Counted from the first letter of the stretch, positions 36,157 through 45,087 are shown. The stretch: 64,000 nucleotides of DNA from Allobosea sp. OK403 (GCF_900113835.1 NZ_FOQV01000002.1:1054001-1118000), one strand, 5' to 3'. Notes: generated by a model from the letters alone, not told the origin. Made by a program: numbers and translations.

Positions 36157-37395
36157 TTAGCGTGATGCATCGATAAGCGACGCCGACCGCCCGATCTGGC
36201 GCTCGAGGCGCGCGACGAGCCATAGCGAGACCCAGCACAGCAGGATGCTGATCAGCGCCAGGCGCTCCATTCCGACCAGATGCCCGTCGGCGCGCTCGGA
36301 CAGGAGCAAGGTCGAGCCGCCCGCTCCCGCCGCCTGGGCCAGGCTGGTGGCGGCCGCGACCAGGCATTGATAGGCCGTCCGCTCGCTGGAGCGCGGCACG
36401 CGGCTGGCGCTCGCCTGGGCGACGGTGCTGCGGGCGAGCTGCGCCGCCAGGATCAGGCCGAGGACGGGCGCCATGACCGGCAGCGGCATGGGGAGCAGAA
36501 AGGCGCAGGTGAGGAGCAGCGTCAGCGCAACCCCCACCCCCAGCGACGCCGCCCGCGAGCCGATGCGGTCCATCACCCAGCCGGTGGAGCCTGTCGTCAG
36601 CAGCGCCAAGCCGCCGCCGATCAGATAGATCGAGCCGAGCTCGGCCGTGCTCGCGCCCAGATTCTTCAGCGCGAAAGTGCCGATATGAGGCGAGATCAGC
36701 AATGTCGCGAAGGAGGCTCCAGCCGTCAGCAGGATCCCCGTCAGGCTGCCGGGGCGCAGCAGGATCGCCCCGACATCGCGCAGCAGCGTGCGCCCGAAAT
36801 CCGCTTGCGCGGCCCGCGCCGAGAGCCCCGGCAGGCCAAGCAGAACGGGGACAGTCAGCCCCAGGCACAAGGCCGCCATGCCGATGAAGGGCGCGCGCCA
36901 GCTCCCCGCGGCCGAAATCAGCCCCAGCGCGAGCGGCGAGCCGAGCAGCAGCGCCAGGCCATAGGAGCCGACGATCGCGCTGACGGCGCGATTGCGCCCG
37001 CCCTTCGGCGCAAGGTCGGCCGCCGTCGCGAAGACCACCGCCAGGAGCGGCCCGGCGCAGAGCCCCGCGAGCAGGCGGCCGAGCAGCAGCCAGGAGAAAT
37101 TCGGCGCGAGCGCCGCGAGCCCGGTCATGAGGCCCAGCCCGGCAAGCGCGCCGAGCAGCGCGCTGCGGCGCGCGATCCGCCCCAGCAGCAGGGCTCCGAC
37201 GATCCCGCCCAGCCCCGCCGCGCCGTTGAAATAGACGCTGGTATAGGCGACATCCTGGGCCGGCACCCTCAGATCATCGGCCAGGAACGGCGCCAGCGGA
37301 AAGACCATCACCGAACCCAGCGCATTGGCGAAGGCCACCGCGCCGAGCCAGAGGATGACCCAGACGCTACCAGCGGTTCGGGCTTGAGACGTCAT
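36157..37395 (-). CDS. MFS transporter
   Basis: 412 residues, about 12 TM segments in two halves of six. The motif A region after TM2 is FNGAAGLGGIVGALLLGRIARRSALLGALAG, and TM1 carries WLGAVAFANALGSVMVFPLAPFLA. The pattern is that of drug/metabolite exporters of the DHA type, though import of a small solute cannot be ruled out. Divergent from the lacI-type regulator, with a palindromic repeat and an operator candidate in the 157-bp gap; it converges on nothing and its stop lies 92 bp from the next minus-strand gene. Confidence 0.9.
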   Translation of the reverse strand: MTSQARTAGSVWVILWLGAVAFANALGSVMVFPLAPFLADDLRVPAQDVAYTSVYFNGAAGLGGIVGALLLGRIARRSALLGALAGLGLMTGLAALAPNFSWLLLGRLLAGLCAGPLLAVVFATAADLAPKGGRNRAVSAIVGSYGLALLLGSPLALGLISAAGSWRAPFIGMAALCLGLTVPVLLGLPGLSARAAQADFGRTLLRDVGAILLRPGSLTGILLTAGASFATLLISPHIGTFALKNLGASTAELGSIYLIGGGLALLTTGSTGWVMDRIGSRAASLGVGVALTLLLTCAFLLPMPLPVMAPVLGLILAAQLARSTVAQASASRVPRSSERTAYQCLVAAATSLAQAAGAGGSTLLLSERADGHLVGMERLALISILLCWVSLWLVARLERQIGRSASLIDASR

Positions 37396-37470
37396 CTGAA
37401 TCCGTCTCTCATCTAAGAGTTTAGAGCAGGATCAATACGAAAACCGATTCCCAGTTTTTCGCATCCCGCC
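37396..37470. repeat. Palindromic intergenic repeat, type B
   Basis: Contains GAATCCGTCTCTC, AGTTTAGAGCAGGATCAAT and ACGAAAACCGATTCCCAGTTTTTCGCATCC. The first part and the ACCGATTCCCA core match the copy at 55137-55251; the second half resembles the copies at 40210-40320 and 57324-57436. It sits in the promoter side of the MFS gene. Confidence 0.7.
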
Positions 37471-37500
37471 CAGGATTGCATCGCGAAAGAGGATCAATTA

Positions 37501-37512
37501 TGAACCGGTTCA
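37501..37512. promoter_or_regulatory. LacI-type operator candidate before the regulator gene
   Basis: TGAACCGGTTCA, perfect 12-bp palindrome with central CG, 40 bp before the regulator start. The same core occurs at 36127-36138. The position suits autoregulation and possibly control of the divergent MFS gene. Confidence 0.7.
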
Positions 37513-37552
37513 CCGCAACTTCGTCAAGTGCGGCCCAGCCGACGGGAACCGC

Positions 37553-38596
37553 ATGAGCACGCAAGCCAAGCCGAGGCAGGTCAAGCTGCGCGATGTCGCG
37601 CAGGCGGCGGGCGTGGCGGTCGGCACGGTCTCGCGCGTGCTCAACGCCAATCCGACCGTGACGGAGGCCGTCCGCCGCAAGGTGCAGGCGGCGATCGACG
37701 ATCTCGGCTACGAGATGGATGTCGTCGCCCAGAGCTTGCGCGGCGGCACCACCAAGATGGTCGCCTGCGCCATCCGGGATTTCGACATCCCGCAATTCGC
37801 CACCTACATCAAGGAAGCCGAGCGGATCTTCCGCGAGAACGGCTACACGCTGCTGTTGTCGAGCACGACGAACCAGCCCGATGTCGAGATGGCGCTGCTG
37901 CGCGCCTTCGAGCGCCGCCGCGTCGACGGCATCATGATGACGATCAGCGACGAGGGTCACGCCGGCGTCACTAAAGCGCTCGCCGAGGCGGGCGTGCCCG
38001 TGCTGCTGATCGACCGCGACCATATCGGGACGCTGGACCGGGTGACGGTCGACCATTTCGGCGGGGCCAGGGCCGCGACCCAGCATCTGCTTGGCCTCGG
38101 TCATCGCCGCATCGCCATGCTCGTCGGCGACCTCAAGGCCTTTCCCTCGCGCAGCCGTGTCGAGGGCTTTCGCGCGGCCTGCGCCGCCGCCGGCGTTGCG
38201 ATCGATCCCGGGCTGCTGCGCGAACGGGTGCTCGACCAGGAGGACGCCTTCCGCGAGACGATGGCGCTGCTCAGCCTGCCGGATGCGCCGACTGCCTTCT
38301 TCGTCGCCGCCATGGACACGCTGGGCGGCAGCCTGCGGGCGCTGCGCGCACTCGGCCGCGAGGTCGGCCGCGATGTCGCCCTCGTCGCCGGCAGCGATTC
38401 AGACCTCGCCGAGCTTTACTCTCCAGGCGTGACGGCGATCCGCTGGAATCTCGCCGAGATGGGCCGCCATGCCGCAACGATGCTGCTGGAGCGCATGCGC
38501 GGCGAGGCGCCCGCAACCTCGCGCGCCCTCAAGCTCCCGACCACCCTGGTCATTCGGCAATCCTGCCAGGCGGTCACCCCAGGCAATCGCGATTGA
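37553..38596 (+). CDS. LacI/GalR-family transcriptional regulator
   Basis: 347 residues. N-terminal helix-turn-helix and hinge: VKLRDVAQAAGVAVGTVSRVLNANPTVTEAVRRKVQAAIDDLGY (residues 9-52), followed by a periplasmic-binding-protein-like effector domain (KMVACAIRDFDIPQFATYIKEAERIF...). It normally represses when ligand is absent. The matching palindromes before this gene and before the SsuABC/LLM operon point to a local regulon that would be unusual for a family that mostly senses sugars. It converges with an amino-acid binding-protein gene across a hairpin. Confidence 0.95.
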   Translation: MSTQAKPRQVKLRDVAQAAGVAVGTVSRVLNANPTVTEAVRRKVQAAIDDLGYEMDVVAQSLRGGTTKMVACAIRDFDIPQFATYIKEAERIFRENGYTLLLSSTTNQPDVEMALLRAFERRRVDGIMMTISDEGHAGVTKALAEAGVPVLLIDRDHIGTLDRVTVDHFGGARAATQHLLGLGHRRIAMLVGDLKAFPSRSRVEGFRAACAAAGVAIDPGLLRERVLDQEDAFRETMALLSLPDAPTAFFVAAMDTLGGSLRALRALGREVGRDVALVAGSDSDLAELYSPGVTAIRWNLAEMGRHAATMLLERMRGEAPATSRALKLPTTLVIRQSCQAVTPGNRD

Positions 38597-38612
38597 GCCG
38601 ATCGGAGCATTT

Positions 38613-38641
38613 GCGCGGCCGCCCTTGTCTGGCGGCCGCGC
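38613..38641. terminator. Two-way hairpin between convergent genes
   Basis: GCGCGGCCGCC, loop CTTGTCT, GGCGGCCGCGC: 11-bp perfect GC stem in the 61-bp gap between the lacI-type gene and the amino-acid binding-protein gene. No long T tract on either strand. Confidence 0.6.
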
Positions 38642-38657
38642 GAACCGGCAAGCGCGC

Positions 38658-39497
38658 TCAGAAGGTCGGCATCGGAGGCAGGCCCGACAGCGGAATGCCG
38701 AACCAGCGCTTGTTGATCTCGCTAAGCTGGCCGTTGGCGGCGATCTCGGCGATGAACTTGTTCGACCACTCCGCCAGCGCGGTATCGGCCTTGCGGAAGG
38801 CCATGCCGTTGGCCTGTTCCTTCAAGGTGATCTTCGGCTCGATGTTGAGCTGGGGATAGTCCTTGTTCAGCTGGGCCAGGATGGTGTTGCTCGCGCCAAT
38901 CGCCTGGATCTGTCCGGAGATGATCGCCTGCAGGGCGGTCGCATCGTCGTCATAGCGCTTGAGCTGGGTGCCGGCAGGCATGATCGCGCTGATCGCGGTG
39001 TCTTGCGTGCTGGCGCGCGCCGTGCCGATCGAGACGTTCTTCAGGTCCTCGGGCTTCTGGATGACGACGTTCTTGGGCGCCAGCACATAGATCGTCAGGG
39101 CGCTGTAGGGGTTGGAGAACAGCACCTGCTTCTGGCGCTCGGCGGTGATGCCGAAGGTGGCGATCAGGACGTCGATCTTGTTGGTCAGGAGATAGGGGAT
39201 GCGGTTGGGGCCGGTCACCGGCACGAGCTCGAGCGGCACGCCGAGCGACTTCGCCATCAGCACGGCGACATCGGCATCGTAGCCCGCCGGCTTCTGGTTG
39301 GCGTCGGTGCCGCCGAACGGCGGATAGTCGGTCAGCACGCCGACCAGAAACTTGCCGCGCGCCTTGATCTCGTCCGGCGTTGCGGCCGAAGCGGCGTTGC
39401 GGCTGAACGGCAGCAGCGCCGCTGCGAGACCGAGCGCCAGCGTCAGGCTCATGGCTCTACGGAGTATGGCCCTGCGGGATATCGTCTTCATGGTCAT
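38658..39497 (-). CDS. Polar amino-acid ABC substrate-binding protein (family 3)
   Basis: 279-residue periplasmic protein. AGGAG lies 8 bases before ATG 39497; the signal peptide has a twin-arginine-like start (ISRRAILRRAMSLTLALGLA). Family 3 text: RGKFLVGVLTDYPPFGGTDANQKPAGYDADVAVLMAKSLGV, and KPEDLKNVSIGTARASTQDTAI. The bound ligand is probably an amino acid or similar zwitterion. It is the last gene after two permeases; no ATPase gene is adjacent. Confidence 0.93.
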   Translation of the reverse strand: MTMKTISRRAILRRAMSLTLALGLAAALLPFSRNAASAATPDEIKARGKFLVGVLTDYPPFGGTDANQKPAGYDADVAVLMAKSLGVPLELVPVTGPNRIPYLLTNKIDVLIATFGITAERQKQVLFSNPYSALTIYVLAPKNVVIQKPEDLKNVSIGTARASTQDTAISAIMPAGTQLKRYDDDATALQAIISGQIQAIGASNTILAQLNKDYPQLNIEPKITLKEQANGMAFRKADTALAEWSNKFIAEIAANGQLSEINKRWFGIPLSGLPPMPTF

Positions 39498-39544
39498 GGT
39501 CGTTTCTCCTGTGGTTTCGATGGTGTTTTTCTAATCATTGCCAC

Positions 39545-40195
39545 TCACCGGCTTGCGACGGTCAGTCTCCGTTCCATGATCTTGCTATAGGCCGAGAGCG
39601 GCCAGCAGATCAGGAAATAGACAAGCGCGACGAGCGCGAAGATCGTGAAGGGGCGGAACGTCGCATTGTTGATGATCTGCGCGGCGCGCGTGATCTCGAC
39701 GAAGCCGATGATCGAGGCGAGCGAGGTGCCCTTGATCAACTGCACCAGGAACCCGATCGTCGGCGGAATCGCGATGCGGAAGGCTTGCGGGATGATGATC
39801 AGGAACATGCGCGGCACATAGGTCAGGCCGAGCGCGCGCGCGGCCTCGGATTGCCCGCGCGGCACGACCTCGATCGAGCCGCGCCAGATCTCGCCGAGAA
39901 AGGCGCTGGCATGCAGCGAGAGGCCCACCGCCGCGGCGCCCCAGGGATCGATGTCGATGCCGAAGATGCCCGGCACGAAGAAGGCCAGGAAGAGCTGCAT
40001 CAGGAGCGGCGTGCCCTGGAAGATCTTGATGTAGCCGAGCGCCAGGAAGCGCAGCCATTTGAACTCAGCCGTGCGCGCCAGCGCCACCACAAGCCCGCCG
40101 ATGCCGCCACCGATGAAGGCGGCCAGGGAGAGCAGCAGCGTCCAGCGGACGGCCGTCACGATGAAGAAGATGTCGCCTTCGCTGAGGACGCGCAT
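39545..40195 (-). CDS. Amino-acid ABC permease (HisM/GlnP class)
   Basis: 216 residues, about five TM segments, with the amino-acid permease EAA loop QSEAARALGLTYVPRMFLIIIPQAFRIAIPP and LIKGTSLASIIGFVEITRAA. It forms a heterodimeric channel with the permease at 40321-40992; 125 bp with a composite repeat separate the two genes. Confidence 0.94.
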   Translation of the reverse strand: MRVLSEGDIFFIVTAVRWTLLLSLAAFIGGGIGGLVVALARTAEFKWLRFLALGYIKIFQGTPLLMQLFLAFFVPGIFGIDIDPWGAAAVGLSLHASAFLGEIWRGSIEVVPRGQSEAARALGLTYVPRMFLIIIPQAFRIAIPPTIGFLVQLIKGTSLASIIGFVEITRAAQIINNATFRPFTIFALVALVYFLICWPLSAYSKIMERRLTVASR

Positions 40196-40209
40196 TATCG
40201 GCTCTCCCA

Positions 40210-40320
40210 GATCACGTCGCCTTCGGACGGTTCCGTCCGAATGCGAAAAACGTGATCGATTCTAAAAGCTTAGAGCATTGCTGCCACGAAAAACCGGTAC
40301 CCACTTTTTCGCGCAACGCT
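40210..40320. repeat. Composite palindromic intergenic repeat, type C
   Basis: Two joined parts. First, GATCACGT...ACGTGATC enclosing TTCGGACGG-TT-CCGTCCGAA (40222-40241). Second, TTAGAGCATTGCTGCCACG then AAAAACCGGTACCCACTTTTTCGCGCAACGCTCTA. The same two-part design, in the opposite orientation, occurs at 57324-57436. It lies between the two permease genes and reaches the stop codon of the upstream one. Confidence 0.75.
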
Positions 40321-40992
40321 CTAGCGCAGGCTGGGTTTGCGCAGCCAGATGCGCTCGATGGCGGCGAACGCGCCCCAGAACAGCACCGACATGGCGAAAT
40401 ACATGCAGGTCACGATGAAATAGACTTCGAAGCTGCGGAAGGTGCGCGACTGGATATCGCCGGCCGCCGCCGTCAGCTCGCTCGCCGCGATCGCCGAGCA
40501 GACGCTGGAATTCAGCATCAGCAGGATGAACTGGCTGGTCAGCGACGGATAGATCGCCTGGATCGCCGGCTTCAGGATGATGAAGCGGAAGATCTGCAGG
40601 GGCCGCAGGCCCAGTGACTTGCCCGCCTCGATCTGGCCCTTGGAAATGCTCTCGATGCCGGCGCGGATGATCTCGATGCCATAGGCACCGACATTGACCA
40701 CGAGCGCGAGCAGGGCTGCCGTGTCGGAGGACAATCGGATGCCGGCCGCCGGCAAGCCGAAATAGATCATGAAGATCTGGATCAGGAAGGGCGTGTTGCG
40801 GATTGCCTCGATATAGCCGTCGAGGAACCATTGCAGCCAGCGCGGGCCCGATGTCTTGCCGAGCGCGCCAAGCACCGCCACGACCATGCCGATCGCCATG
40901 GCAAACCCCGACAGCACCAGCGTGTGGAGCGCGCCCGCGAGCAGATCCGGCCAATAGGCGAAGACATCCGCGAATTCGAATTGATAGCCCAT
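40321..40992 (-). CDS. Amino-acid ABC permease (HisQ/GlnP class)
   Basis: 223 residues with about five TM segments; hallmarks are YIEAIRNTPFLIQIFMIYFGLP and the EAA loop QIEAGKSLGLRPLQIFRFIILKPAIQAIYP. It is the first gene of the three-gene amino-acid transport unit. The stop codon falls in the end of the neighbouring repeat. The partner permease is at 39545-40195. Confidence 0.94.
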   Translation of the reverse strand: MGYQFEFADVFAYWPDLLAGALHTLVLSGFAMAIGMVVAVLGALGKTSGPRWLQWFLDGYIEAIRNTPFLIQIFMIYFGLPAAGIRLSSDTAALLALVVNVGAYGIEIIRAGIESISKGQIEAGKSLGLRPLQIFRFIILKPAIQAIYPSLTSQFILLMLNSSVCSAIAASELTAAAGDIQSRTFRSFEVYFIVTCMYFAMSVLFWGAFAAIERIWLRKPSLR

Positions 40993-41364
40993 CTCAGCGC
41001 CGCATCCGGACAGGGCGACAGGAACAAGCGGGCGGCATAGGCTCGATCAAGATCAGGTTTCCTTATTCCCAGATAGTCTGGAGTCGGTTGAACCCGGCCA
41101 CCGTGTTTTAAAGTCGCGCGAACCCCATCGCTCCGGCAAGCGGCGCGGCCCATGAAACGTTCCTTAGAGCATGACGCGCCAAAGGAGGAACCGACTTTCG
41201 AACGAGGGCCGCCTTGTACCCCGCGCACAAGGCGAGCCTCCTCCGGCGCTAAAGTTGGGGCAGCGGCGCCCCGCCAAAGAGGCTATTTCCCAAGCAATCG
41301 AACTTTCGTCCTGACGCCCGCCTTGCCACCTCGCTCCTCGCAACCCCAAAGCCCGGCCGCCGCC
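40993..41364. other. 372-bp divergent intergenic region
   Basis: No gene seen. It contains a dyad CCAGA-TAG-TCTGG (41069-41081) set in ATTCCCAGATAGTCTGGAGT, suitable for a dimeric regulator, a degenerate repeat (41167-41200, AGAGCATGACGCGCC...GGAACCGACTTTCG) and a small stem GCCTTGT...ACAAGGC (41211-41233). Promoters for the amino-acid transport unit and for the acyl-CoA dehydrogenase gene must lie here; I cannot place them with confidence. Confidence 0.5.
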
Positions 41365-42507
41365 ATGACAATCGACATCGCCATCTACGACCAGATCCGC
41401 GACACCACGCGCCGTTTCGCAGACGATGTCATCCGCCCCGCGGCCGTGGAACTCGACCGCAGCGCGGCCTTTCCGGCCGAGATCTACCAGCAGATGGCCG
41501 AGCTCGGCCTGTTCGGCATCACCGTCCCCGAAGCACTTGGCGGGGCGGGGCTCGACACGCTGGCCTATACGATCGTCATGGAGGAGTTGTCCCGGGGCTA
41601 CGCCTCGATCGCCGACCAATGCGGCCTGGTCGAGCTGATCGGGACGCTGCTCACGCGCTACGGTACGGCCGCGCAGCAGGCGCGCCATCTGCCCGCCATT
41701 CTCAAGGCCCGCACCCGCGTCGCCTATTGCCTCACCGAGGCGGAGGCCGGCTCGGATCTGTCCAATGTCAGGACGACGGCGAAGCCCACGGCCGAGGGCT
41801 GGGTGCTGAATGGCGGCAAGCTCTGGATCCACAACGCGCCGGTCGCCGATCTCGGCTTCGTGCTGGCTTCGACCGACCCGCAAGCCAGGCATCGCGGCAT
41901 GAGCATCTTCATCGTCGACCTGCACGCCAAGGGCGTTTCGCGCGGCCAGAAGGAGCACAAGATGGGCCAGCGCGCGAGCCAGGTCGGCGGCCTGAGCTTC
42001 GACGATCTGCTGCTGCCCGCAGATGCCTTGCTCGGCGAGATCAATCGCGGCTTCCACATCATGATGAGCGTGCTGGAGAAAGGCCGCGTCGGCATCGGCG
42101 CGCTGGCGGTCGGCATCGCCCAGGCGGGGCTGCAGGCCGCGCTCGGCTACGCCCGGGAGCGCCGCCAGTTCGGCAAGCCGATCATCGAGAATCAGGGCGT
42201 GCAATGGATGCTGGCCGATATGGCCAAGGACATCGCCGCCGGCCGCGCTTTGGTCGAACGGGCGGCCGGCCTGATCGACGCTGGAGCCTCGGCGACCTCG
42301 GCCGCCTCGATCGCCAAATGCTTCGCGAGCGACATGGCCGTCGCCCAAACCGCCAACGCCGTGCAGATATTCGGCGGCGCCGGCTACATTCAGGGTTTCG
42401 AGGTCGAGCGGCTCTACCGCGACGCCAAGATCACGCAGATCTATGAAGGCACGAACCAGATTCAGCGCACGATCATCGCCAGGGAGTTGATGAAGAACGG
42501 CGCCTGA
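41365..42507 (+). CDS. Acyl-CoA dehydrogenase
   Basis: 380-residue FAD flavoenzyme from ATG 41365 (MTIDIAIYDQIRDTTRRFADD); the ORF extends upstream to 41152 but without family sequence. Signatures: CLTEAEAGSDLSNVRTTA (FAD/substrate), GQRASQVGGLSFDD, and the catalytic base E361 in QIYEGTNQIQRTIIAREL, the position used by short/medium-chain enzymes. It introduces a C2-C3 double bond into an acyl-CoA; the chain length or branch preference is unknown. It stands alone, 265 bp before the sugar kinase operon and without an electron-transfer or CoA-ligase partner here. Confidence 0.93.
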   Translation: MTIDIAIYDQIRDTTRRFADDVIRPAAVELDRSAAFPAEIYQQMAELGLFGITVPEALGGAGLDTLAYTIVMEELSRGYASIADQCGLVELIGTLLTRYGTAAQQARHLPAILKARTRVAYCLTEAEAGSDLSNVRTTAKPTAEGWVLNGGKLWIHNAPVADLGFVLASTDPQARHRGMSIFIVDLHAKGVSRGQKEHKMGQRASQVGGLSFDDLLLPADALLGEINRGFHIMMSVLEKGRVGIGALAVGIAQAGLQAALGYARERRQFGKPIIENQGVQWMLADMAKDIAAGRALVERAAGLIDAGASATSAASIAKCFASDMAVAQTANAVQIFGGAGYIQGFEVERLYRDAKITQIYEGTNQIQRTIIARELMKNGA

Positions 42508-42771
42508 AACCGCGCGCCCTGATCCCGCCATTCGGCAAACGATCCAGGGGACTGCAGCGGTCGCCGCTCGCGCCGGCTTGATTTATCCCGGGCTTGTCCC
42601 TCACATGCGGCGCTGGAGAGGGGCCGCATTGTGATCGATCGTCAGGACATCGCCGGCCGCCTGGAGTGTTGCCTCCCGCCTGCCGGCGACGATCACCGAG
42701 AGCGGCACTGACTTGATCCGCCAGACCATCGACCATTTCATCATCCATCGCCGGGCTCCGGGCGCCACCTC

Positions 42772-44307
42772 ATGAGCGTCGTCCTCGCCTGCGATCTCGG
42801 CGGCACCAGCTTCCGCGCCGCGCTCGTCGACGCCCAGGGCACGACGCTGGCCGAGAGCATGATTCCGGGGCCGGCAAGCCTCGACCGGATGGGCCGGTCG
42901 GAGGTCGATCCGACCGCATGGTGGCAGATCCTGATCGAGGCCTGCGCCGCCATCGCGAAGGCGCAGCCGGCGCTGTTCTCTCATGTCCAGGCCGTTGCGA
43001 TCTGCGGCGTCACGCGCACGCAGGTTTTCCTCGGACGCGATGGAGAGCCGTTACGCCCCGCCATGACCTGGAAGGACACGCGCTCGGAAGCCGCCGCCTC
43101 GCGCCTGCGCGAGCGGCTCGGCAACGCGCACCCCGAAAGCGCACGGATCAACGCCTTCCATCCCCTGGCGCGCCTCGCCTGGTTGCACGAGCAAGAACTG
43201 CACGAGGAGGAGGCGACCTTCCAGAACCTCGGCTCGGTGCTGGAGCCGAAGGACTATCTGAATTTCAGGCTGACCGGCCGCCAGGCCGGCGATCCGGTCT
43301 CGTTGGCGCGCCTGCTTGCCTCCGCCGAGATCGTCGCAGGCGCAGACCCGCTCGCCGCGGTCGGCCTCTCCTCAGCGATCCTGCCCGAGGTGCTGGAGCC
43401 TTGCCAGATCGTCGGACCGGTCAAGTCCGGTTTACCCACGCCGTTCGATGCGATCACGGGCGTGCCGGTGTTCTGCTCGTCCAACGACACCTGGGCCGCC
43501 GTCGCCGGGCTTGGCGCCATGCGGCCGGGCTATGCCTACAATATCTCCGGCACAACCGAAGTGCTCGGCGTCGTCAGTGAGCGCGCAGCGGAAGCCGAGG
43601 GGCTGATGACCGTCGATTGGCGCGGCGTATCGCAGCTCGGCGGCCCCAGCCAGAACGGCGCCGATACGGTGTCCTGGCTATTGTCGCTGCTGGCACGCGG
43701 CGATGGCGACCACGCCGCCATCGGGCGCGATATCGACGCCCTGCTCGCCGGCCCGCGCCACGCCCAGCCGCTGCTCTTCCTGCCCTATCTGCAGGGCGAG
43801 CGCGTGCCTTACTGGAATCCGTCGCTGCGCGGCGCCTTCATCGGCCTCAACCGCCAGCATGGCGCGACCGACCTCGCCTGGGCGGTGCTGGAAGGCGTCG
43901 CCTTCCTCAACCGCATCGTGCTGGAGCGGGCGGAAGCCGCGCTCGGTGCGCCCGTCTCGGAAATCCGCTTCGGCGGCGGCGCGGCCAACAACCGGCTCTG
44001 GTGCCAGATCAAGGCCGATATCTGCGGCCGTCCGGTCGCGATCGGCCATGCGAAGGAGCCAGGCATTCTGGGCGCAGCGATCATCGCCTGGACGGGGCTT
44101 GGCCGCTTCGCCTCGCTCGCCGAGGCGCAGGCTGCGCTGGTCGGCGTCGCCGCGCGCTTCGAGCCCGACCCGGCACGCGCCGCGCTCTACGACCACCTGT
44201 TTTCGCTCTACCGCCGCAGCGAAGCGGCGCTCGCGCCGATCTCGACCGAGCTTGCTGCCCTGTCGCACGGCACCGACGCCCCGACCGCAAGGAGGCCCGC
44301 GCCATGA
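42772..44307 (+). CDS. FGGY-family carbohydrate kinase (xylulokinase-like)
   Basis: 511 residues. The N-terminal ATP/sugar segment is VVLACDLGGTSFRAALVDAQG, the catalytic Asp is D239 in FCSSNDTWAAVAGLG (the place of the GGGD motif), and the C-terminal FGGY signature region contains RFGGGAANNRLWCQIKADICGRPV. It phosphorylates a sugar or polyol with ATP; xylulose is the default guess, but the neighbours (SDR and ribose/fructose-type ABC genes) would also suit another ketose or sugar alcohol. It overlaps the SDR gene by 4 bp. Confidence 0.92.
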   Translation: MSVVLACDLGGTSFRAALVDAQGTTLAESMIPGPASLDRMGRSEVDPTAWWQILIEACAAIAKAQPALFSHVQAVAICGVTRTQVFLGRDGEPLRPAMTWKDTRSEAAASRLRERLGNAHPESARINAFHPLARLAWLHEQELHEEEATFQNLGSVLEPKDYLNFRLTGRQAGDPVSLARLLASAEIVAGADPLAAVGLSSAILPEVLEPCQIVGPVKSGLPTPFDAITGVPVFCSSNDTWAAVAGLGAMRPGYAYNISGTTEVLGVVSERAAEAEGLMTVDWRGVSQLGGPSQNGADTVSWLLSLLARGDGDHAAIGRDIDALLAGPRHAQPLLFLPYLQGERVPYWNPSLRGAFIGLNRQHGATDLAWAVLEGVAFLNRIVLERAEAALGAPVSEIRFGGGAANNRLWCQIKADICGRPVAIGHAKEPGILGAAIIAWTGLGRFASLAEAQAALVGVAARFEPDPARAALYDHLFSLYRRSEAALAPISTELAALSHGTDAPTARRPAP

Positions 44308-45083
44308 GCGCTCCCGTCACGCTCATCACCGGCGCATCGGGCGGCATCGGCGGCGCGCTCGCCGCGATGCTGTCTGCTGCAGGCCATCGGCTCGTCCTCT
44401 CCGGGCTCGACGCCGCGCCGCTGGAGGAAATGGCCGAAGGGATCGCCCGCTCAGGCGGCGAGGTCGTAACGCTCGCCGGAAATGTCCGGGAACACGACCT
44501 GCCGCAGGAACTCGTCGACCTCGCCATCGCTCGCTTTGGCCGGCTCGACAACCTCGTCACGGCAGCCGGAGCCTCGCGGTCGGTCAAGCTCGTCGAGATG
44601 GAAGACGATGAGTGGGACAAGCTCGTCGACATCAACTTGTCGGCGGTCTTCCGCATCTCCAAGGCTGTGGCGAAGCACTTGATCGCGCAGGGCGAAGGCG
44701 GCGCCATCGTCCACATCTCCTCGATCGCCCATGCCAATGGCGGTGCAAATCTCGCTTACGGCTCGGCCAAAGGTGGCGTCGCCACCTTGACCTATGGCAT
44801 GGCCCAGCAGCTCGGCCCGCATGGGATTCGGGTCAATGCAGTCGCGCCCGGCATCATCGACACGCCGATGGTGCGCGACGGCTTCGCGCAGCAATTCAAC
44901 ACCCTGGTCGCAGGCGCGGCGGCCCGCACGCCGCTCGGCCGGCTTGGAAAACCCGAGGATGTCGCAGCCGTGATCGCCTTCCTGCTCTCGCCCGGAGCCG
45001 CCTTCGTCACCGGCGCACTGATCCCGATCACTGGTGGCATCGAGATCCTGTCGCCGATCTCGACCATCGCCAAGGGGGCATGA
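44304..45083 (+). CDS. Short-chain dehydrogenase/reductase (SDR)
   Basis: 259 residues from ATG 44304 (ATGA overlap with the kinase stop). Classical SDR motifs: TGASGGIG (9-16), N111, S139/S140, Y152 and K156 (AYGSAKG). C-terminal IPITGGIEI is typical. Likely oxidises a sugar alcohol to a ketose or reduces the reverse with NAD(P), giving the substrate for the kinase. The coding frame continues upstream but that part only shadows the kinase gene. Ends 4 bp before the permease GTG start. Confidence 0.94.
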   Translation: MSAPVTLITGASGGIGGALAAMLSAAGHRLVLSGLDAAPLEEMAEGIARSGGEVVTLAGNVREHDLPQELVDLAIARFGRLDNLVTAAGASRSVKLVEMEDDEWDKLVDINLSAVFRISKAVAKHLIAQGEGGAIVHISSIAHANGGANLAYGSAKGGVATLTYGMAQQLGPHGIRVNAVAPGIIDTPMVRDGFAQQFNTLVAGAAARTPLGRLGKPEDVAAVIAFLLSPGAAFVTGALIPITGGIEILSPISTIAKGA

Positions 45084-45087
45084 GGCC

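Noticed and set aside
42601..42744. Short minus-strand frame (VPLSVIVAGRREATLQAAGD...) in the gap before the FGGY kinase gene
   Set aside because: It reads rather like a protein C-terminus and could be a gene remnant, but I cannot name a family, so it is not listed as a feature.
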